From Bacteroidota bacterium (lineage in GTDB: Bacteria > Bacteroidota > Bacteroidia > B-17B0 > Aurantibacillaceae), in NCBI GenBank assembly GCA_013298715.1, contig JAAFIQ010000001.1, positions 372,001 to 436,000 on the forward strand: 64,000 nucleotides of DNA, read 5' to 3'. Both the position numbers and the translations under genes were made by a program. A model generated the notes under the pieces. That model ran no database searches and was not told the origin of the DNA. It saw only the letters and a list, made by a program, of their open reading frames with translations. Each line of letters begins with the position of its first letter. Positions within the stretch are counted from its first letter, which is position 1. This document shows, piece by piece, positions 1 to 8,825 of the stretch.

Positions 1-220
1 TGCAAAGTTTTTTGAACTTTTTTGAGAAAATCCTTACAGATAAAAATAGATTTTTCTTTGCGTTTTTAGCTTCATAAAAATTAACTGACTCGTCTTTAGC
101 CCTGCTTGCCGCAGACAGGTCAGCTTGAAGTATTTCTATACATCTTCACTTCGCTGCCTGTGCCCGCCGAAGGCACGTAGGCAGGTCAATTCAGTTAATT
201 TTTATACATTTTGAGTGAAC
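1..220. repeat. MITE-like palindromic repeat, copy 1 (left end outside window)
   Basis: This non-coding stretch closely matches 11114-11306. Both copies share a perfect 15-bp inverted repeat, ATAAAAATTAACTGA at 74-88 and its complement at 191-205, around a GC-richer core. The core has a nested hairpin at 155-183 (TGCCTGTGCC pairing with GGCAC and AGGCA around a 2-nt bulge). The right end is TTTTGAGTGAAC at 209-220, which is the terminal inverted repeat of copy 2. By comparison with copy 2, about 67 bp of the left end lies before the window. There is no coding capacity, so if mobile it must be moved in trans. Confidence 0.75.
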
Positions 221-332
221 TTTAAGTAGATTTTCTCGCCTAATGTAAAACTAAGCATACAATAAATGTAATTTGTTATCGTGTGTAATTGACATTAACC
301 ATTCATGTTTAAACGAAGCCTAATTTGTTAAT
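221..332. other. intergenic, nothing recognised
   Basis: This AT-rich spacer lies between the repeat and the 3' end of cysS. I see no ORF, strong hairpin or RNA gene in it. Confidence 0.5.
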
Positions 333-1868
333 CTATAACTTCCAGCTTGTTCCTTCTTTGCCATCTTTAATAGTAACACCAGCCTCAACTAATTTATCAC
401 GTATTAAATCGCTTTGAGTAAAGTTTTTATCAGCTTTTGCTTTGGTTCGCATTTCTAAAACTAAATCCATTACTTTATCTAAAACTGCATTTGCCTTATT
501 GTTTTCTTCTTCTCGTTTCAAGCCCATTATATCAAACACAAAATTGTCAAAAATTAGCTTTAACAAATCAATATCAGATTGACTCAAATTAGTTTTTTTA
601 TCGTTGCACGAATTTATAATTCTCACCGCTTCAAATAAATTAGCAATCAGCACCGAAGTATTAAAATCATCGTTCATGGCATCGTAACATTTTTGCTGTA
701 ATGCTTTAATGTCAATAGCTTCGCCAAAGTTAGCGCCTGCGGTTAAACCAAGTAAAGTTTTATAAGCCTCCATTAAGCGTTCGTAGCCTTTTTCGCTTGC
801 TTGTAAGGCCTCGTTACTAAAATCAAGCGTGCTTCGGTAATGGGTTTGCATCATAAAAAATCTTACCGCCATTGGGCTAAACGCTTTTTCAAACAATGGA
901 TGTTTTCCTTCTAATACAGCCTGTGATGGCGTTGCGCTTGGAGAGTTATCTGCTAATTTTTTACCAGTAAATAACTCTACTGGTAAAAACACATTGCCCA
1001 ATGAGCGCGACATTTTTTGTCCGTTTAACGTTAGCATGTTTGTGTGTACCCAGTAATTAACAGGCGTTTTGCCGCAACAGCCAACACTTTGCGCAATTTC
1101 ATTTGTATGATGGGTTGGTATTAAATCCATGCCACCACCGTGTATATCAAATTGTTCGCCTAAATATTTTGTACTCATTGCGCTACACTCGATGTGCCAG
1201 CCAGGAAAACCTTCGCCCCACGGCGAATTCCAACGCATGATGTGTTCAGGCTTAGCTTTTTTCCAAAGTGCAAAATCCAGTCGGCCTTTCTTCTCTTGTT
1301 GGCCATCTAACTCACGTGTGTTATCTAACTGGTCTTCTAAACTTCTTCCTGAAATTACACCATAGTTATTTGTTTTTGCAAATTTCTCTACATCAAAATA
1401 TACGTTTCCATCCTCAACATAAGCCAAACCATTGTCAATAATTCTCTGCGTCATTTCAATTTGCTCAATTATATGTCCTGAGGCAGTTGGCTCAATGCTT
1501 GGCGGTAGTGTGTTTAGCAGAGCCATTACTTCTCTAAAACCAAACGAATACCGTTGTACAATTTCCATTGGTTCTAATTGTTTTATGCGTGCTTGTTTCC
1601 CAATTCTGTCTTCGCCTTCACCAGCAACCTCATCTTCTAAATGCCCAACATCAGTAATATTTCTAACATACCTAACTTTGTAACCCAAATGAAGTAAGTA
1701 TCTAAACATAATATCAAATGAGGTAAACGTTCTGCAGTTGCCAATATGAACATCGCTATAAAGGGTAGGGCCGCATACATAAAACCCTACAAATGGTGCA
1801 TTAATTGGCTTAAATTCTTCTTTTTTTCGAGTAAGTGTGTTGTAAATAAATAAGGGTTGTGTAATCAT
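333..1868 (-). CDS. cysS: cysteinyl-tRNA synthetase
   Basis: Class I aminoacyl-tRNA synthetase of 511 residues that charges tRNA-Cys in the cytoplasm. Visible signatures are the CGPT segment with the first zinc-ligand Cys (residue 32), the HIGH-type motif HIGN at 41-44, the GWHIECSAMS segment with a second zinc Cys, the HTNEIAQS segment with the remaining His/Glu ligands, and KMSRS as the KMSKS loop. The C-terminal part matches the anticodon-binding helical domain. Slightly longer than the E. coli enzyme (about 460 residues) because of short insertions around the KMSRS loop. The ATG start is followed directly by the conserved N-terminus. A TATATTTG box lies a few bases upstream. It is monocistronic as far as can be seen. 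Confidence 0.97.
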   Translation of the reverse strand: MITQPLFIYNTLTRKKEEFKPINAPFVGFYVCGPTLYSDVHIGNCRTFTSFDIMFRYLLHLGYKVRYVRNITDVGHLEDEVAGEGEDRIGKQARIKQLEPMEIVQRYSFGFREVMALLNTLPPSIEPTASGHIIEQIEMTQRIIDNGLAYVEDGNVYFDVEKFAKTNNYGVISGRSLEDQLDNTRELDGQQEKKGRLDFALWKKAKPEHIMRWNSPWGEGFPGWHIECSAMSTKYLGEQFDIHGGGMDLIPTHHTNEIAQSVGCCGKTPVNYWVHTNMLTLNGQKMSRSLGNVFLPVELFTGKKLADNSPSATPSQAVLEGKHPLFEKAFSPMAVRFFMMQTHYRSTLDFSNEALQASEKGYERLMEAYKTLLGLTAGANFGEAIDIKALQQKCYDAMNDDFNTSVLIANLFEAVRIINSCNDKKTNLSQSDIDLLKLIFDNFVFDIMGLKREEENNKANAVLDKVMDLVLEMRTKAKADKNFTQSDLIRDKLVEAGVTIKDGKEGTSWKL

Positions 1869-1872
1869 AAAA

Positions 1873-1880
1873 CAAATATA
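1873..1880 (-). promoter_or_regulatory. candidate -7 box for cysS
   Basis: The reverse strand reads TATATTTG, matching the Bacteroidota -7 consensus TAnnTTTG. It lies only 4 nt from the start codon, which would give a very short or absent leader. No clear -33 TTTG is seen at the expected spacing. Confidence 0.35.
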
Positions 1881-1917
1881 ACAAATAGAAAATAAATTTA
1901 ATTTATTTTTGTTTCTG

Positions 1918-2484
1918 CTATTTATTGCTTTTTAATTGCACACTAATTGTGTTTTTTTCGTAAACATTTAACGCTTCTATTTCTGAAATAATTTTTACCT
2001 GCCATTCGCGTTGTTTTTTGCCGTTCATACTCCCGTCTGTTTCTTCGTCGTAAAGGTCTTGATAAACATCCATTTCCTTTTCAATTACTTTAAAAATAGA
2101 ATCGCTTTTTAGTTTGAGTTCGTTGTAATTTTTATAAGAATTTTCTTTTATACGCTTTCTAAATTTTCGAGCATATAATTCTACTATATCAAAGTGTTTT
2201 TGTTCGTGAGCTAAAACTTCATCATTTGCCCATTCAACTTTTTTCCAAGAATCGTAACAATAAAAAATAGCGTCAATTTTTACTTCATACGTTTTTGAAT
2301 TAATTTCAAATATATTTTTATCTAAATTATAAACGGTACTTGCTGCTGCAAATCGCTTTTGTGGTTTACCTTTAAAGTCATTCCAAGTAAGTTTTCTACT
2401 TTTATTCCAATAGATGTATTTGTCATCTGATTGAAAACTAAAAGTGAAAACTAGAAGTGATGCCCATAAAAAAAAATACTTCAT
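1918..2484 (-). CDS. exported DUF922-like putative zinc protease
   Basis: Protein of 188 residues with an N-terminal signal sequence (about residues 1-18, hydrophobic FFLWASLLVFTFSF). The mature part has the zinc-protease-like motif HEQKHFDIVE near residue 92 and a downstream acidic helix (YDEETDGS) that resembles the DUF922 family of predicted secreted Zn-dependent proteases. The YWNKSRKLTWNDFKGKP stretch near the N-terminus is also typical of that family. No substrate is known. It lies between cysS and an acidic hypothetical gene on the same strand, with no sign of a shared pathway. Assignment rests on the HExxH-like motif and overall layout. Confidence 0.6.
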   Translation of the reverse strand: MKYFFLWASLLVFTFSFQSDDKYIYWNKSRKLTWNDFKGKPQKRFAAASTVYNLDKNIFEINSKTYEVKIDAIFYCYDSWKKVEWANDEVLAHEQKHFDIVELYARKFRKRIKENSYKNYNELKLKSDSIFKVIEKEMDVYQDLYDEETDGSMNGKKQREWQVKIISEIEALNVYEKNTISVQLKSNK

Positions 2485-2545
2485 GTGTATTAACTATAGA
2501 GTTAAGTATGGTGAGCAATCATATATTATTATCTCCCTTTTCAGT

Positions 2546-3964
2546 TTAATGTATCTCTCCTTCAGAATTTATTTCTAAAAAACTCATTATATCTTTTTGT
2601 TTGAGTGCTGTTAACGCAGACCTGAGTGCAATAAAGAATTCATGCCCTTTTATTTTTAATTTTGCCATTTGGTGCAAGCACTTATCTGCTTCTTGCACCT
2701 GATTATTCGCTGCAAAAGCAAAGCCATTCAATAATAAGAAGGCGCCAATTTCACCAACATGATAATCTTTTCCCATAGGGTTTGTTTCATAAAAATTTAG
2801 TGAAGGTTCTATTCTAAATGGCAAATCTTCTAATAGTTCATTAGCTGTTAAAGGTTCTTCTAGCGATAAATAAAAATGCGAAAGCAATTTGGCTTTAGCA
2901 AAAAGTGAATCGGGGAAATTATTATAATGCTTCAGAAAAATTATATTTAATTTTTCAAGATCATCGAAGTAACATTCCTCTAGAAGCTCATAAATGTTTT
3001 GATCGTTCGGATATCTGTTATTTAGTAACTCAATAACTTTTTCAATGTCTTGATCGTTTTCGTCCATAAGAACTTCAATATCTTCATCTAAGTCCTCATA
3101 ATCTGACATATAATCGTAAATGGATTCTTTTTTATTAGAGGTAACAGGGAGTAAAATTGTTATTGCATCCATTTTTTGGTGGTGTTCTTTAAATACTGTA
3201 TCGTACAGCGAGTCCATATTCATGTGTACGGCAACTTCTGATTCTTTACTGTATTTAAGTAATATCTCTGAAATTTTTTCATTTGCGGTTTCGTACTCTT
3301 CATTCGTGGTTGCGCTTAATTCCTCAATTAAATCTACATCTTCCAATTGGTAGTAATAAGGGGCGTCGTCATCATTTAACTCTTTCAATTTTTCATAAAT
3401 TTCGCTCTCTTCTGAATCATCTAAACCATAATAATTATCTATAAATGTAAATCCATCTTCGCCAAAGTTTTTCTCTAAAATATTCAGTTCTTTATTTCTG
3501 TTTTCGTTGTGATTTATTACAAGATGCGGCTTTCCGTTTAAACCGAATTCAAAATACATCAATTCAATTGCGTCCGTATCCTCATCTAAAACAAGCTGTG
3601 TATCTTTAAATGATTTGTGTGAGGTTAATCCTATTTCTTCGCAATAAGCATCTGCACCATAAACTAAATTGTGAGCAAACTCATAACTCACTTCTTCTAA
3701 ACCATCATCACTATCTATAACCTTACTCATAAAATCGCTCTCAAATAAATTAAAGAAAAAAATACTATCCTTAATGCCCAAGCAATACAAATCAACTAGG
3801 TAAAAACCAGCACTGATATTCCCATTTTTATGTTTACGACTAACTATTACATTTGCTATACCAAACTCTTGATAATTGGCGGTTGCCCAACATTTATAAA
3901 TTGGTAATTTACGTGCATTGCCTTTTCTTAAATAGCCATTTGCAGATAGTATGTCTTGTTTCAT
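2546..3964 (-). CDS. conserved hypothetical acidic protein
   Basis: Protein of 472 residues without a signal peptide or membrane segment. The N-terminal third contains a conserved-looking block (ARKLPIYKCW, then NVIVSRKHKNG, then FYLVDLYCLGIKDS) that I have seen in uncharacterised Bacteroidota proteins. The middle is very acidic (runs of D and E around residues 195-320). The C-terminal third is helical and leucine/alanine rich, compatible with degenerate TPR-like repeats. Function is not known and I do not infer one. It is expressed away from leuS neighbours on the same strand, with an 85-bp gap to leuS. Confidence 0.75.
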   Translation of the reverse strand: MKQDILSANGYLRKGNARKLPIYKCWATANYQEFGIANVIVSRKHKNGNISAGFYLVDLYCLGIKDSIFFFNLFESDFMSKVIDSDDGLEEVSYEFAHNLVYGADAYCEEIGLTSHKSFKDTQLVLDEDTDAIELMYFEFGLNGKPHLVINHNENRNKELNILEKNFGEDGFTFIDNYYGLDDSEESEIYEKLKELNDDDAPYYYQLEDVDLIEELSATTNEEYETANEKISEILLKYSKESEVAVHMNMDSLYDTVFKEHHQKMDAITILLPVTSNKKESIYDYMSDYEDLDEDIEVLMDENDQDIEKVIELLNNRYPNDQNIYELLEECYFDDLEKLNIIFLKHYNNFPDSLFAKAKLLSHFYLSLEEPLTANELLEDLPFRIEPSLNFYETNPMGKDYHVGEIGAFLLLNGFAFAANNQVQEADKCLHQMAKLKIKGHEFFIALRSALTALKQKDIMSFLEINSEGEIH

Positions 3965-4049
3965 GAATGTTTAATTTTATGAATTAACTTTTGTTTTGTA
4001 AAAGTGCTTCAGCAAAAATAAACCTTCTTTGAAAACTTTTTTGAAAAGA

Positions 4050-7028
4050 TTACACCACGATATTCACAATTTTTTTAGGAACAATAATTACTTTTTTAGG
4101 TGTTTTTCCTTCTAGGTATTTTTGTACATCTTCACGAGCCATCACCTCTTGTTCAATTTGTTGTATGGTGTGTGTTGCTGGAAACTCAATCTGCAAGCGG
4201 GTTTTACCATTAAATGAAATAGGGTAATTGAAGGCATCGTCTACCAAATAGGTTTCGTTATACATTGGAAACTCAGCAAAAGCAATACTTTCGGTATGAC
4301 CTAATTGTTCCCACAACTCTTCGGTAATGTGCGGTGCGTAAGGCGAAATCAATATTAATAGCGGTTCTAAAATAGCACGTTTGTTGCATTTTAAATCGGT
4401 AAGTTCATTTACACAAATCATAAAATTACTAACCGAGGTGTTAAATGAAAAGCGTTCAATATCCTCCGTAATTTTTTTAATGGTTTTGTGTAAGGTTTTT
4501 AATTCGGCTTTTGTTGGCTCATCCTCTGTCAGGCTGAGCGAAGTCGAAGCCTGGTAGAACAAACGCCATAATTTTTTTAAGAAACCACTCACGCCAGTTA
4601 TTCCATTTGTGTTCCAAGGTTTGCTTTGCTCTAAAGGACCTAAAAACATTTCGTATAAGCGTAAAGTATCAGCACCAAATTTTTCGCAAATGTCGTCGGG
4701 AGAAACAACGTTCCATTTCGACTTGGACATTTTTTCTGTTTCTGAAACCAACCTAACTTGACTTTTATCATTCTTTATAAATCTGTATAACTCAGCTTGA
4801 TTATCTAAAGAGCTAAGGGATTTACTCCAAGAATTATAATCCAAAATTTCGTTATCAACAAATTCAATCGAAATTCTTCTTTTTGAAAACCATATGGTTT
4901 CTTCAGTTATCTCTTCTAAAATGAAAAATGAAGGATTTGGAGAATTAGGAAATGCCTCAGATTTCTCATCTCGGGCTTTTAAAATCTTTGCTTTCAAATC
5001 CCCGAAAGGCAATTTATTTGCAAGGTAATCATTTACAACGTCAGCAGATAAATAAACATTATGATAAATATCAATTGAAGAAGTTTTTGTTATTATTTGG
5101 TATACAAAACTAGAATTGCCCTGTATCATCCCTTGGTTAATCAACTTTTTAGCGGGTTCATCAATATTGATATAACCAAGGTCTTTTAAAAATTTAGTCC
5201 AAAACCTAACGTATAGCAAGTGCCCGGTAGCGTGCTCACTGCCACCAATGTACAAATCAACTTGTTGCCAATAATCTGCTAATTTTTTATTTAAAAATTC
5301 TTTTTTATTGTGAGAATCCATGTAACGTAAAAAATACCAGGAGCTACCTGCCCAGCCAGGCATGGTAGAGTGTTCGTAGTCAAAAATCCCCTCTTTTTTC
5401 CACGAAGAAGCGGCGCGTGCCAATGGTGGTTCGCCATCTTCAGTAGGTAAATATTTATCTACTTCGGGCAATACCAATGGCAATTCACTTTCATCTAAAG
5501 CATAAGGCACTCCGTTTTTATAATAAATGGGTATTGGCTCGCCCCAGTAACGTTGGCGACCAAACACCGCGTCACGCAAACGGTAATTGGTTTTTCCTTT
5601 GCCTATATTTTGTTGTTCTATTTCGCTAATTGCTTTTTTAATGGCTGTTTTTACATCTAAGCCATTTAAAAAATCAGAGTTAATGAGCGTGCCTTCTTTT
5701 TCGCCCCAAGCCTCTTTATTAAAATCGTGTTCTTTTGTTGGTTCAATAACTTGGGGTAAATCTAAGCCAAAGTGTTTTGCAAATTTGTAATCACGCTCGT
5801 CGTGCGCTGGCACTGCCATTACCGCACCTGTGCCATAACCGGCCAGCACGTAATCGCCTACCCAAATAGGAATTTGTTTACCAGTAAAAGGATGCTCAAC
5901 ATAAGAACCTGTAAAAACACCTGTAATTTTATTTACATCGGCTTGGCGTTCGCGTTCACTTCTGTTTTTTGAAATGGTTACGTATTCTTCAACGTTTTGT
6001 TTATGCTCAGGTGTGGTTAAAACACTCACCAAATCATGCTCTGGTGCAAGGGTTACAAAAGATACGCCGAATATTGTGTCGGGGCGAGTGGTGAAGACTT
6101 CTACCTCGCTTCTCGATACGCCTTCATTCTTCAGGCTACTCGAAGTGACATCAATTTTAAATTTTAAAGATGTTCCTTCGCTTCTTCCAATCCAATAGCG
6201 TTGACTTTCTTTTAAACTTTCCGTCCAATCTAAGGTATCTAAACCATCTAATAAACGCTGGGCATAGGCGGTGATGCGCATGCTCCATTGTTTCATTAAC
6301 TTGCGCTCAACAGGGTGGCCGCCGCGTTCGCTAACGCCATCTTTTACTTCGTCGTTGGCTAATACAGTTCCTAAGGCCGGACACCAGTTAACATAAGCCT
6401 CACCCAAATAAGCCAAGCGGTATTTCATTAAAATATCCGATTGTTCTTTTTCTGAATAAGCTTTCCAATCGTTTGCAGAAAAAGGTTTTACATCTTCATC
6501 GCAAACAGCATCAACGTTAGCATTGCCATTCGATTCAAATGCTTTAATAAGCGTTGAAATATGTTCTGCTTTATCGGCTGTTTTATTATACCAACTATTA
6601 AAAATCTGAATAAAAATCCATTGTGTCCATTTGTAGTACTCAGGGTCTGAGGTACGTACTTCTCTATCCCAATCAAAACTAAAACCAATTTTATCCATTT
6701 GCTGGCGATAGCGCGTAATGTTTTGCTCGGTTGTTATTTTAGGATGCTGACCAGTTTGTATGGCATATTGCTCTGCGGGCAAGCCAAAACTATCGTAACC
6801 CATAGGATGTAACACATTAAACCCTTTGTGGCGTTTGTAACGCGCCATAATATCGCTAGCAATGTATCCTAATGGATGCCCAACGTGCAGACCTGCTCCA
6901 CTGGGATATGGGAACATATCCAGCACATAATATTTTGGTTTGTCGCCACCATCTTTTGCAGCAAAGGTTTTATTGTTAGCCCAGAAATTTTGCCATTTTT
7001 TTTCTATTTCGGTAAAATTATATTCCAT
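4050..7028 (-). CDS. leuS: leucyl-tRNA synthetase
   Basis: Class I synthetase of 992 residues charging tRNA-Leu. It shows the HIGH-type motif HVGH in PYPSGAGLHVGHPLGY, the CP1 editing domain (TTRPDTIFGVSFV and GYGTGAVMAVPAHDERD), the catalytic GSEHATGHLLY block, and EKMSKSKWNV. The ATG at 7028 is chosen over an upstream in-frame ATG (7064) because MEYNFTEIEKKW matches the family start and a TATCTTTG promoter box lies between the two. It is longer than usual. Part of this is the Bacteroidota-specific insertion before KMSKS. Two other stretches (DNA 4527-4552 and about 6105-6151) look like small dispersed repeats read in frame. Confidence 0.97.
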   Translation of the reverse strand: MEYNFTEIEKKWQNFWANNKTFAAKDGGDKPKYYVLDMFPYPSGAGLHVGHPLGYIASDIMARYKRHKGFNVLHPMGYDSFGLPAEQYAIQTGQHPKITTEQNITRYRQQMDKIGFSFDWDREVRTSDPEYYKWTQWIFIQIFNSWYNKTADKAEHISTLIKAFESNGNANVDAVCDEDVKPFSANDWKAYSEKEQSDILMKYRLAYLGEAYVNWCPALGTVLANDEVKDGVSERGGHPVERKLMKQWSMRITAYAQRLLDGLDTLDWTESLKESQRYWIGRSEGTSLKFKIDVTSSSLKNEGVSRSEVEVFTTRPDTIFGVSFVTLAPEHDLVSVLTTPEHKQNVEEYVTISKNRSERERQADVNKITGVFTGSYVEHPFTGKQIPIWVGDYVLAGYGTGAVMAVPAHDERDYKFAKHFGLDLPQVIEPTKEHDFNKEAWGEKEGTLINSDFLNGLDVKTAIKKAISEIEQQNIGKGKTNYRLRDAVFGRQRYWGEPIPIYYKNGVPYALDESELPLVLPEVDKYLPTEDGEPPLARAASSWKKEGIFDYEHSTMPGWAGSSWYFLRYMDSHNKKEFLNKKLADYWQQVDLYIGGSEHATGHLLYVRFWTKFLKDLGYINIDEPAKKLINQGMIQGNSSFVYQIITKTSSIDIYHNVYLSADVVNDYLANKLPFGDLKAKILKARDEKSEAFPNSPNPSFFILEEITEETIWFSKRRISIEFVDNEILDYNSWSKSLSSLDNQAELYRFIKNDKSQVRLVSETEKMSKSKWNVVSPDDICEKFGADTLRLYEMFLGPLEQSKPWNTNGITGVSGFLKKLWRLFYQASTSLSLTEDEPTKAELKTLHKTIKKITEDIERFSFNTSVSNFMICVNELTDLKCNKRAILEPLLILISPYAPHITEELWEQLGHTESIAFAEFPMYNETYLVDDAFNYPISFNGKTRLQIEFPATHTIQQIEQEVMAREDVQKYLEGKTPKKVIIVPKKIVNIVV
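4527..4552. repeat. short dispersed-repeat-like sequence inside leuS
   Basis: The plus strand reads TGTCAGGCTGAGCGAAG and continues into TCGAAGCCT. This resembles the short interspersed repeats common in intergenic Bacteroidota DNA. Here it is in frame within leuS and encodes the low-complexity segment around ASTSLSLTEDE, near the start of the anticodon-binding region. Confidence 0.5.
6105..6151. repeat. second repeat-like insertion inside leuS
   Basis: This stretch has CTTCTCGATACG and CTACTCGAAGTGACAT blocks of interspersed-repeat character. It is translated in frame as the serine-rich segment DVTSSSLKNEGVSRSEVE, just before the conserved TTRPDTIFG of the editing domain. The composition is unlike the flanking codons. 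Confidence 0.45.
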
Positions 7029-7042
7029 AATTATAAGGATTA

Positions 7043-7071
7043 CAAAGATAAAATTTTGAAACAATTATCAA
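7043..7071 (-). promoter_or_regulatory. leuS promoter candidate
   Basis: The reverse strand has TATCTTTG at 7050-7043 and a TTG at 7071-7069, separated by 18 nt. This fits the Bacteroidota TTTG-N19-TAnnTTTG promoter closely. It supports the leuS start at 7028. Confidence 0.5.
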
Positions 7072-7300
7072 TTTACCAGTAGAAATAATTATTAATTAGA
7101 GTGAACAAAGCAAAGATTATTGAACTTGTGATGAATTTTTTACATATAACTATACCATAGTGTTACTAAATTTTAAGTGAATAGTGATTTTAAGGTTGTT
7201 TTTGGCGAAAATTTAATCTTACACGAAGTAGCAGATAAAATTTAAACTAATTATGTTTGTTATTTGAAATCATTAACCGCACTTTAAATTAGTTAATACT

Positions 7301-7726
7301 ATGAAATCAGAAATACGTAAACTATATAACTTTGCGCACAAAGAAAAGGGCCAGTGTGATGAAATAATAAATTTATGTGAAACTAAAAATGACTTGTTTA
7401 GTTTAGGTTATTTTGCTGCGGCAAAAATGGTATCCAGCAAATATTTTTTAAATCCTTTTGTAATAATTAAAGTTTTTAATGAAGGTAGAACGTTGCTGGA
7501 AAAGCTAATAACAGAAAATGTAGGTGATGTAGAATTGCGTTATTTAAGGTATACAATTCAAATGAATACACCAAAGTTTGTTGGTTATGATAAATGCAAA
7601 TTGGAGGATAGAGAGATTCTCATCAATTTTATTAGATCAAGTCAAGATTTGGATTTGAAGGAACATATACTCTTTTATTTAAAAGACACGAATGATGTTT
7701 TATCGGAGGAAAAAGACGTACATTAA
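7301..7726 (+). CDS. conserved hypothetical protein
   Basis: Soluble protein of 141 residues with no signal peptide. The pattern NPFVIIKVFNEGRTLLEKLI followed by DVELRYLRYTIQMNTPKF resembles a small helical family that I associate with Bacteroidota hypothetical proteins, but I cannot name a domain. It converges on, and overlaps by 4 bp, the PAS-LuxR regulator gene on the opposite strand. A TATGTTTG box at 7252-7259 could be its -7 element. Function unknown. Confidence 0.65.
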   Translation: MKSEIRKLYNFAHKEKGQCDEIINLCETKNDLFSLGYFAAAKMVSSKYFLNPFVIIKVFNEGRTLLEKLITENVGDVELRYLRYTIQMNTPKFVGYDKCKLEDREILINFIRSSQDLDLKEHILFYLKDTNDVLSEEKDVH

Positions 7727-8553
7727 ATCCAACCATTCTCCTTTGCTAATACAACAACTTCAGTCATACTTTTACACCCTGTTTTATTTAGAATGCTTTT
7801 GCGTTGTGTATTTAAGGTCTCTATACTTCTATTTGATCTGACAGCAATTTCTTTCCTTGAACAGCCTTTGTGTACAAATGAAATAATTTCCATTTCTTTA
7901 GATGTAAGGTTAAAATTATCTGGTAATTCTGTTAATGGATAAAAACGTTCATATATTTTTTCCCACTTACCTTTACTATTTTGGTGAGTTATGCGGCAAA
8001 ATAATTCTTTCTTCTGGTGAATATCGGTAATATCAGTTACAGTACCAATCAACATTAATGGATTTCGGTTTTCATCAATCATTAAAAAGGAAAATTGTTG
8101 CATTAACATTTTGTAATCTCCATTTTTTTGTTTTAATCTGTAATTAAAAGCCGTTTTGATCTTATCATATGAAAAATTAGTTTTAGCCAACGTAAAAGTC
8201 ATGCCATCAACAAAAACAGAATTAACAACTACTGTAGCGTCTTTTGGATGCATTAAGTTCATGTAATCTGTCGCACTCATTCTGGTAAGCTCATCGGCCT
8301 CATAACCTTCAACTTCTAAGGCATTTGAGCTTACAAAAGTGATTTGATCTTTTCTTAAATCAACCACAAATACAACCGAGTCCAAGTAGCCGATTACTGG
8401 ATTGTCGTCATTTAAAGCTAGTATTTGTTTTTCAAAGTCAGGAACCCGCTCAGCTTCAAGAAAAATTTTTGCCTGTTTTATGTAATCTACCAAGTTTTGC
8501 AAGAGCTTAATGAGGCTATAAAATTTATCACCATTAATGGTTATTGTAAGCAA
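7723..8553 (-). CDS. PAS domain / LuxR-type HTH transcriptional regulator
   Basis: Protein of 276 residues. Residues about 55-180 form a PAS fold: VVFVVDLRKDQITFVSSN, then YMNLMHPKD, then the PAC-like end MLIGTVTDITDIHQKKE. Residues about 215-276 form a LuxR/GerE helix-turn-helix (LTSKEMEIISFVHKGCSRKE, then SNRSIETLNTQRKSILNKTG). No phospho-acceptor receiver domain is present, so the PAS domain probably senses the signal directly. The only start codon in this frame upstream of the PAS fold is a TTG at 8553. A TATTTTTG box overlaps it, so the true start may be further inside. Confidence 0.88.
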   Translation of the reverse strand: MLTITINGDKFYSLIKLLQNLVDYIKQAKIFLEAERVPDFEKQILALNDDNPVIGYLDSVVFVVDLRKDQITFVSSNALEVEGYEADELTRMSATDYMNLMHPKDATVVVNSVFVDGMTFTLAKTNFSYDKIKTAFNYRLKQKNGDYKMLMQQFSFLMIDENRNPLMLIGTVTDITDIHQKKELFCRITHQNSKGKWEKIYERFYPLTELPDNFNLTSKEMEIISFVHKGCSRKEIAVRSNRSIETLNTQRKSILNKTGCKSMTEVVVLAKENGWI

Positions 8554-8574
8554 AAATAATTAAAAATAATTTTG
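8544..8574 (+). promoter_or_regulatory. candidate promoter in divergent intergenic gap
   Basis: TTG at 8544-8546 and TAATTTTG at 8567-8574 are 20 nt apart, and the ATG of the small downstream gene follows at 8583. On the other strand TATTTTTG lies at 8558-8551, so the 29-bp gap may hold back-to-back promoters. Confidence 0.4.
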
Positions 8575-8582
8575 TTGCATAA

Positions 8583-8783
8583 ATGAAAACACATGCCAGT
8601 ATAATTGAAATCGAAGCGTTAATGACTATTTCAAGAACAGCTAATTATAAGGGGTTGAAAGAGTTACTATCAAATTATAATTTCACTAATTTGTGTTTAA
8701 AACACGCACTTTTTGAATTAGGCGTTTATCATAATCATAAACCAACACCTGAAAGCCAAGAGTTTAAAGAAAAAAAATTTTAG
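8583..8783 (+). CDS. small hypothetical protein
   Basis: Ordinary-looking small protein of 66 residues, mostly helical by composition with a basic C-terminus (EFKEKKF). It has an ATG start preceded by a candidate TAATTTTG box, and sits 43 bp before a secreted-protein gene on the same strand. It is divergent from the PAS-LuxR gene, which makes it a plausible target of that regulator; this is inference from position only. No family is recognised, and it could be a chance ORF. Confidence 0.45.
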   Translation: MKTHASIIEIEALMTISRTANYKGLKELLSNYNFTNLCLKHALFELGVYHNHKPTPESQEFKEKKF

Positions 8784-8825
8784 AGCTTTTAATACACAAA
8801 CAACAAAATCTAAACCATAAATAAA

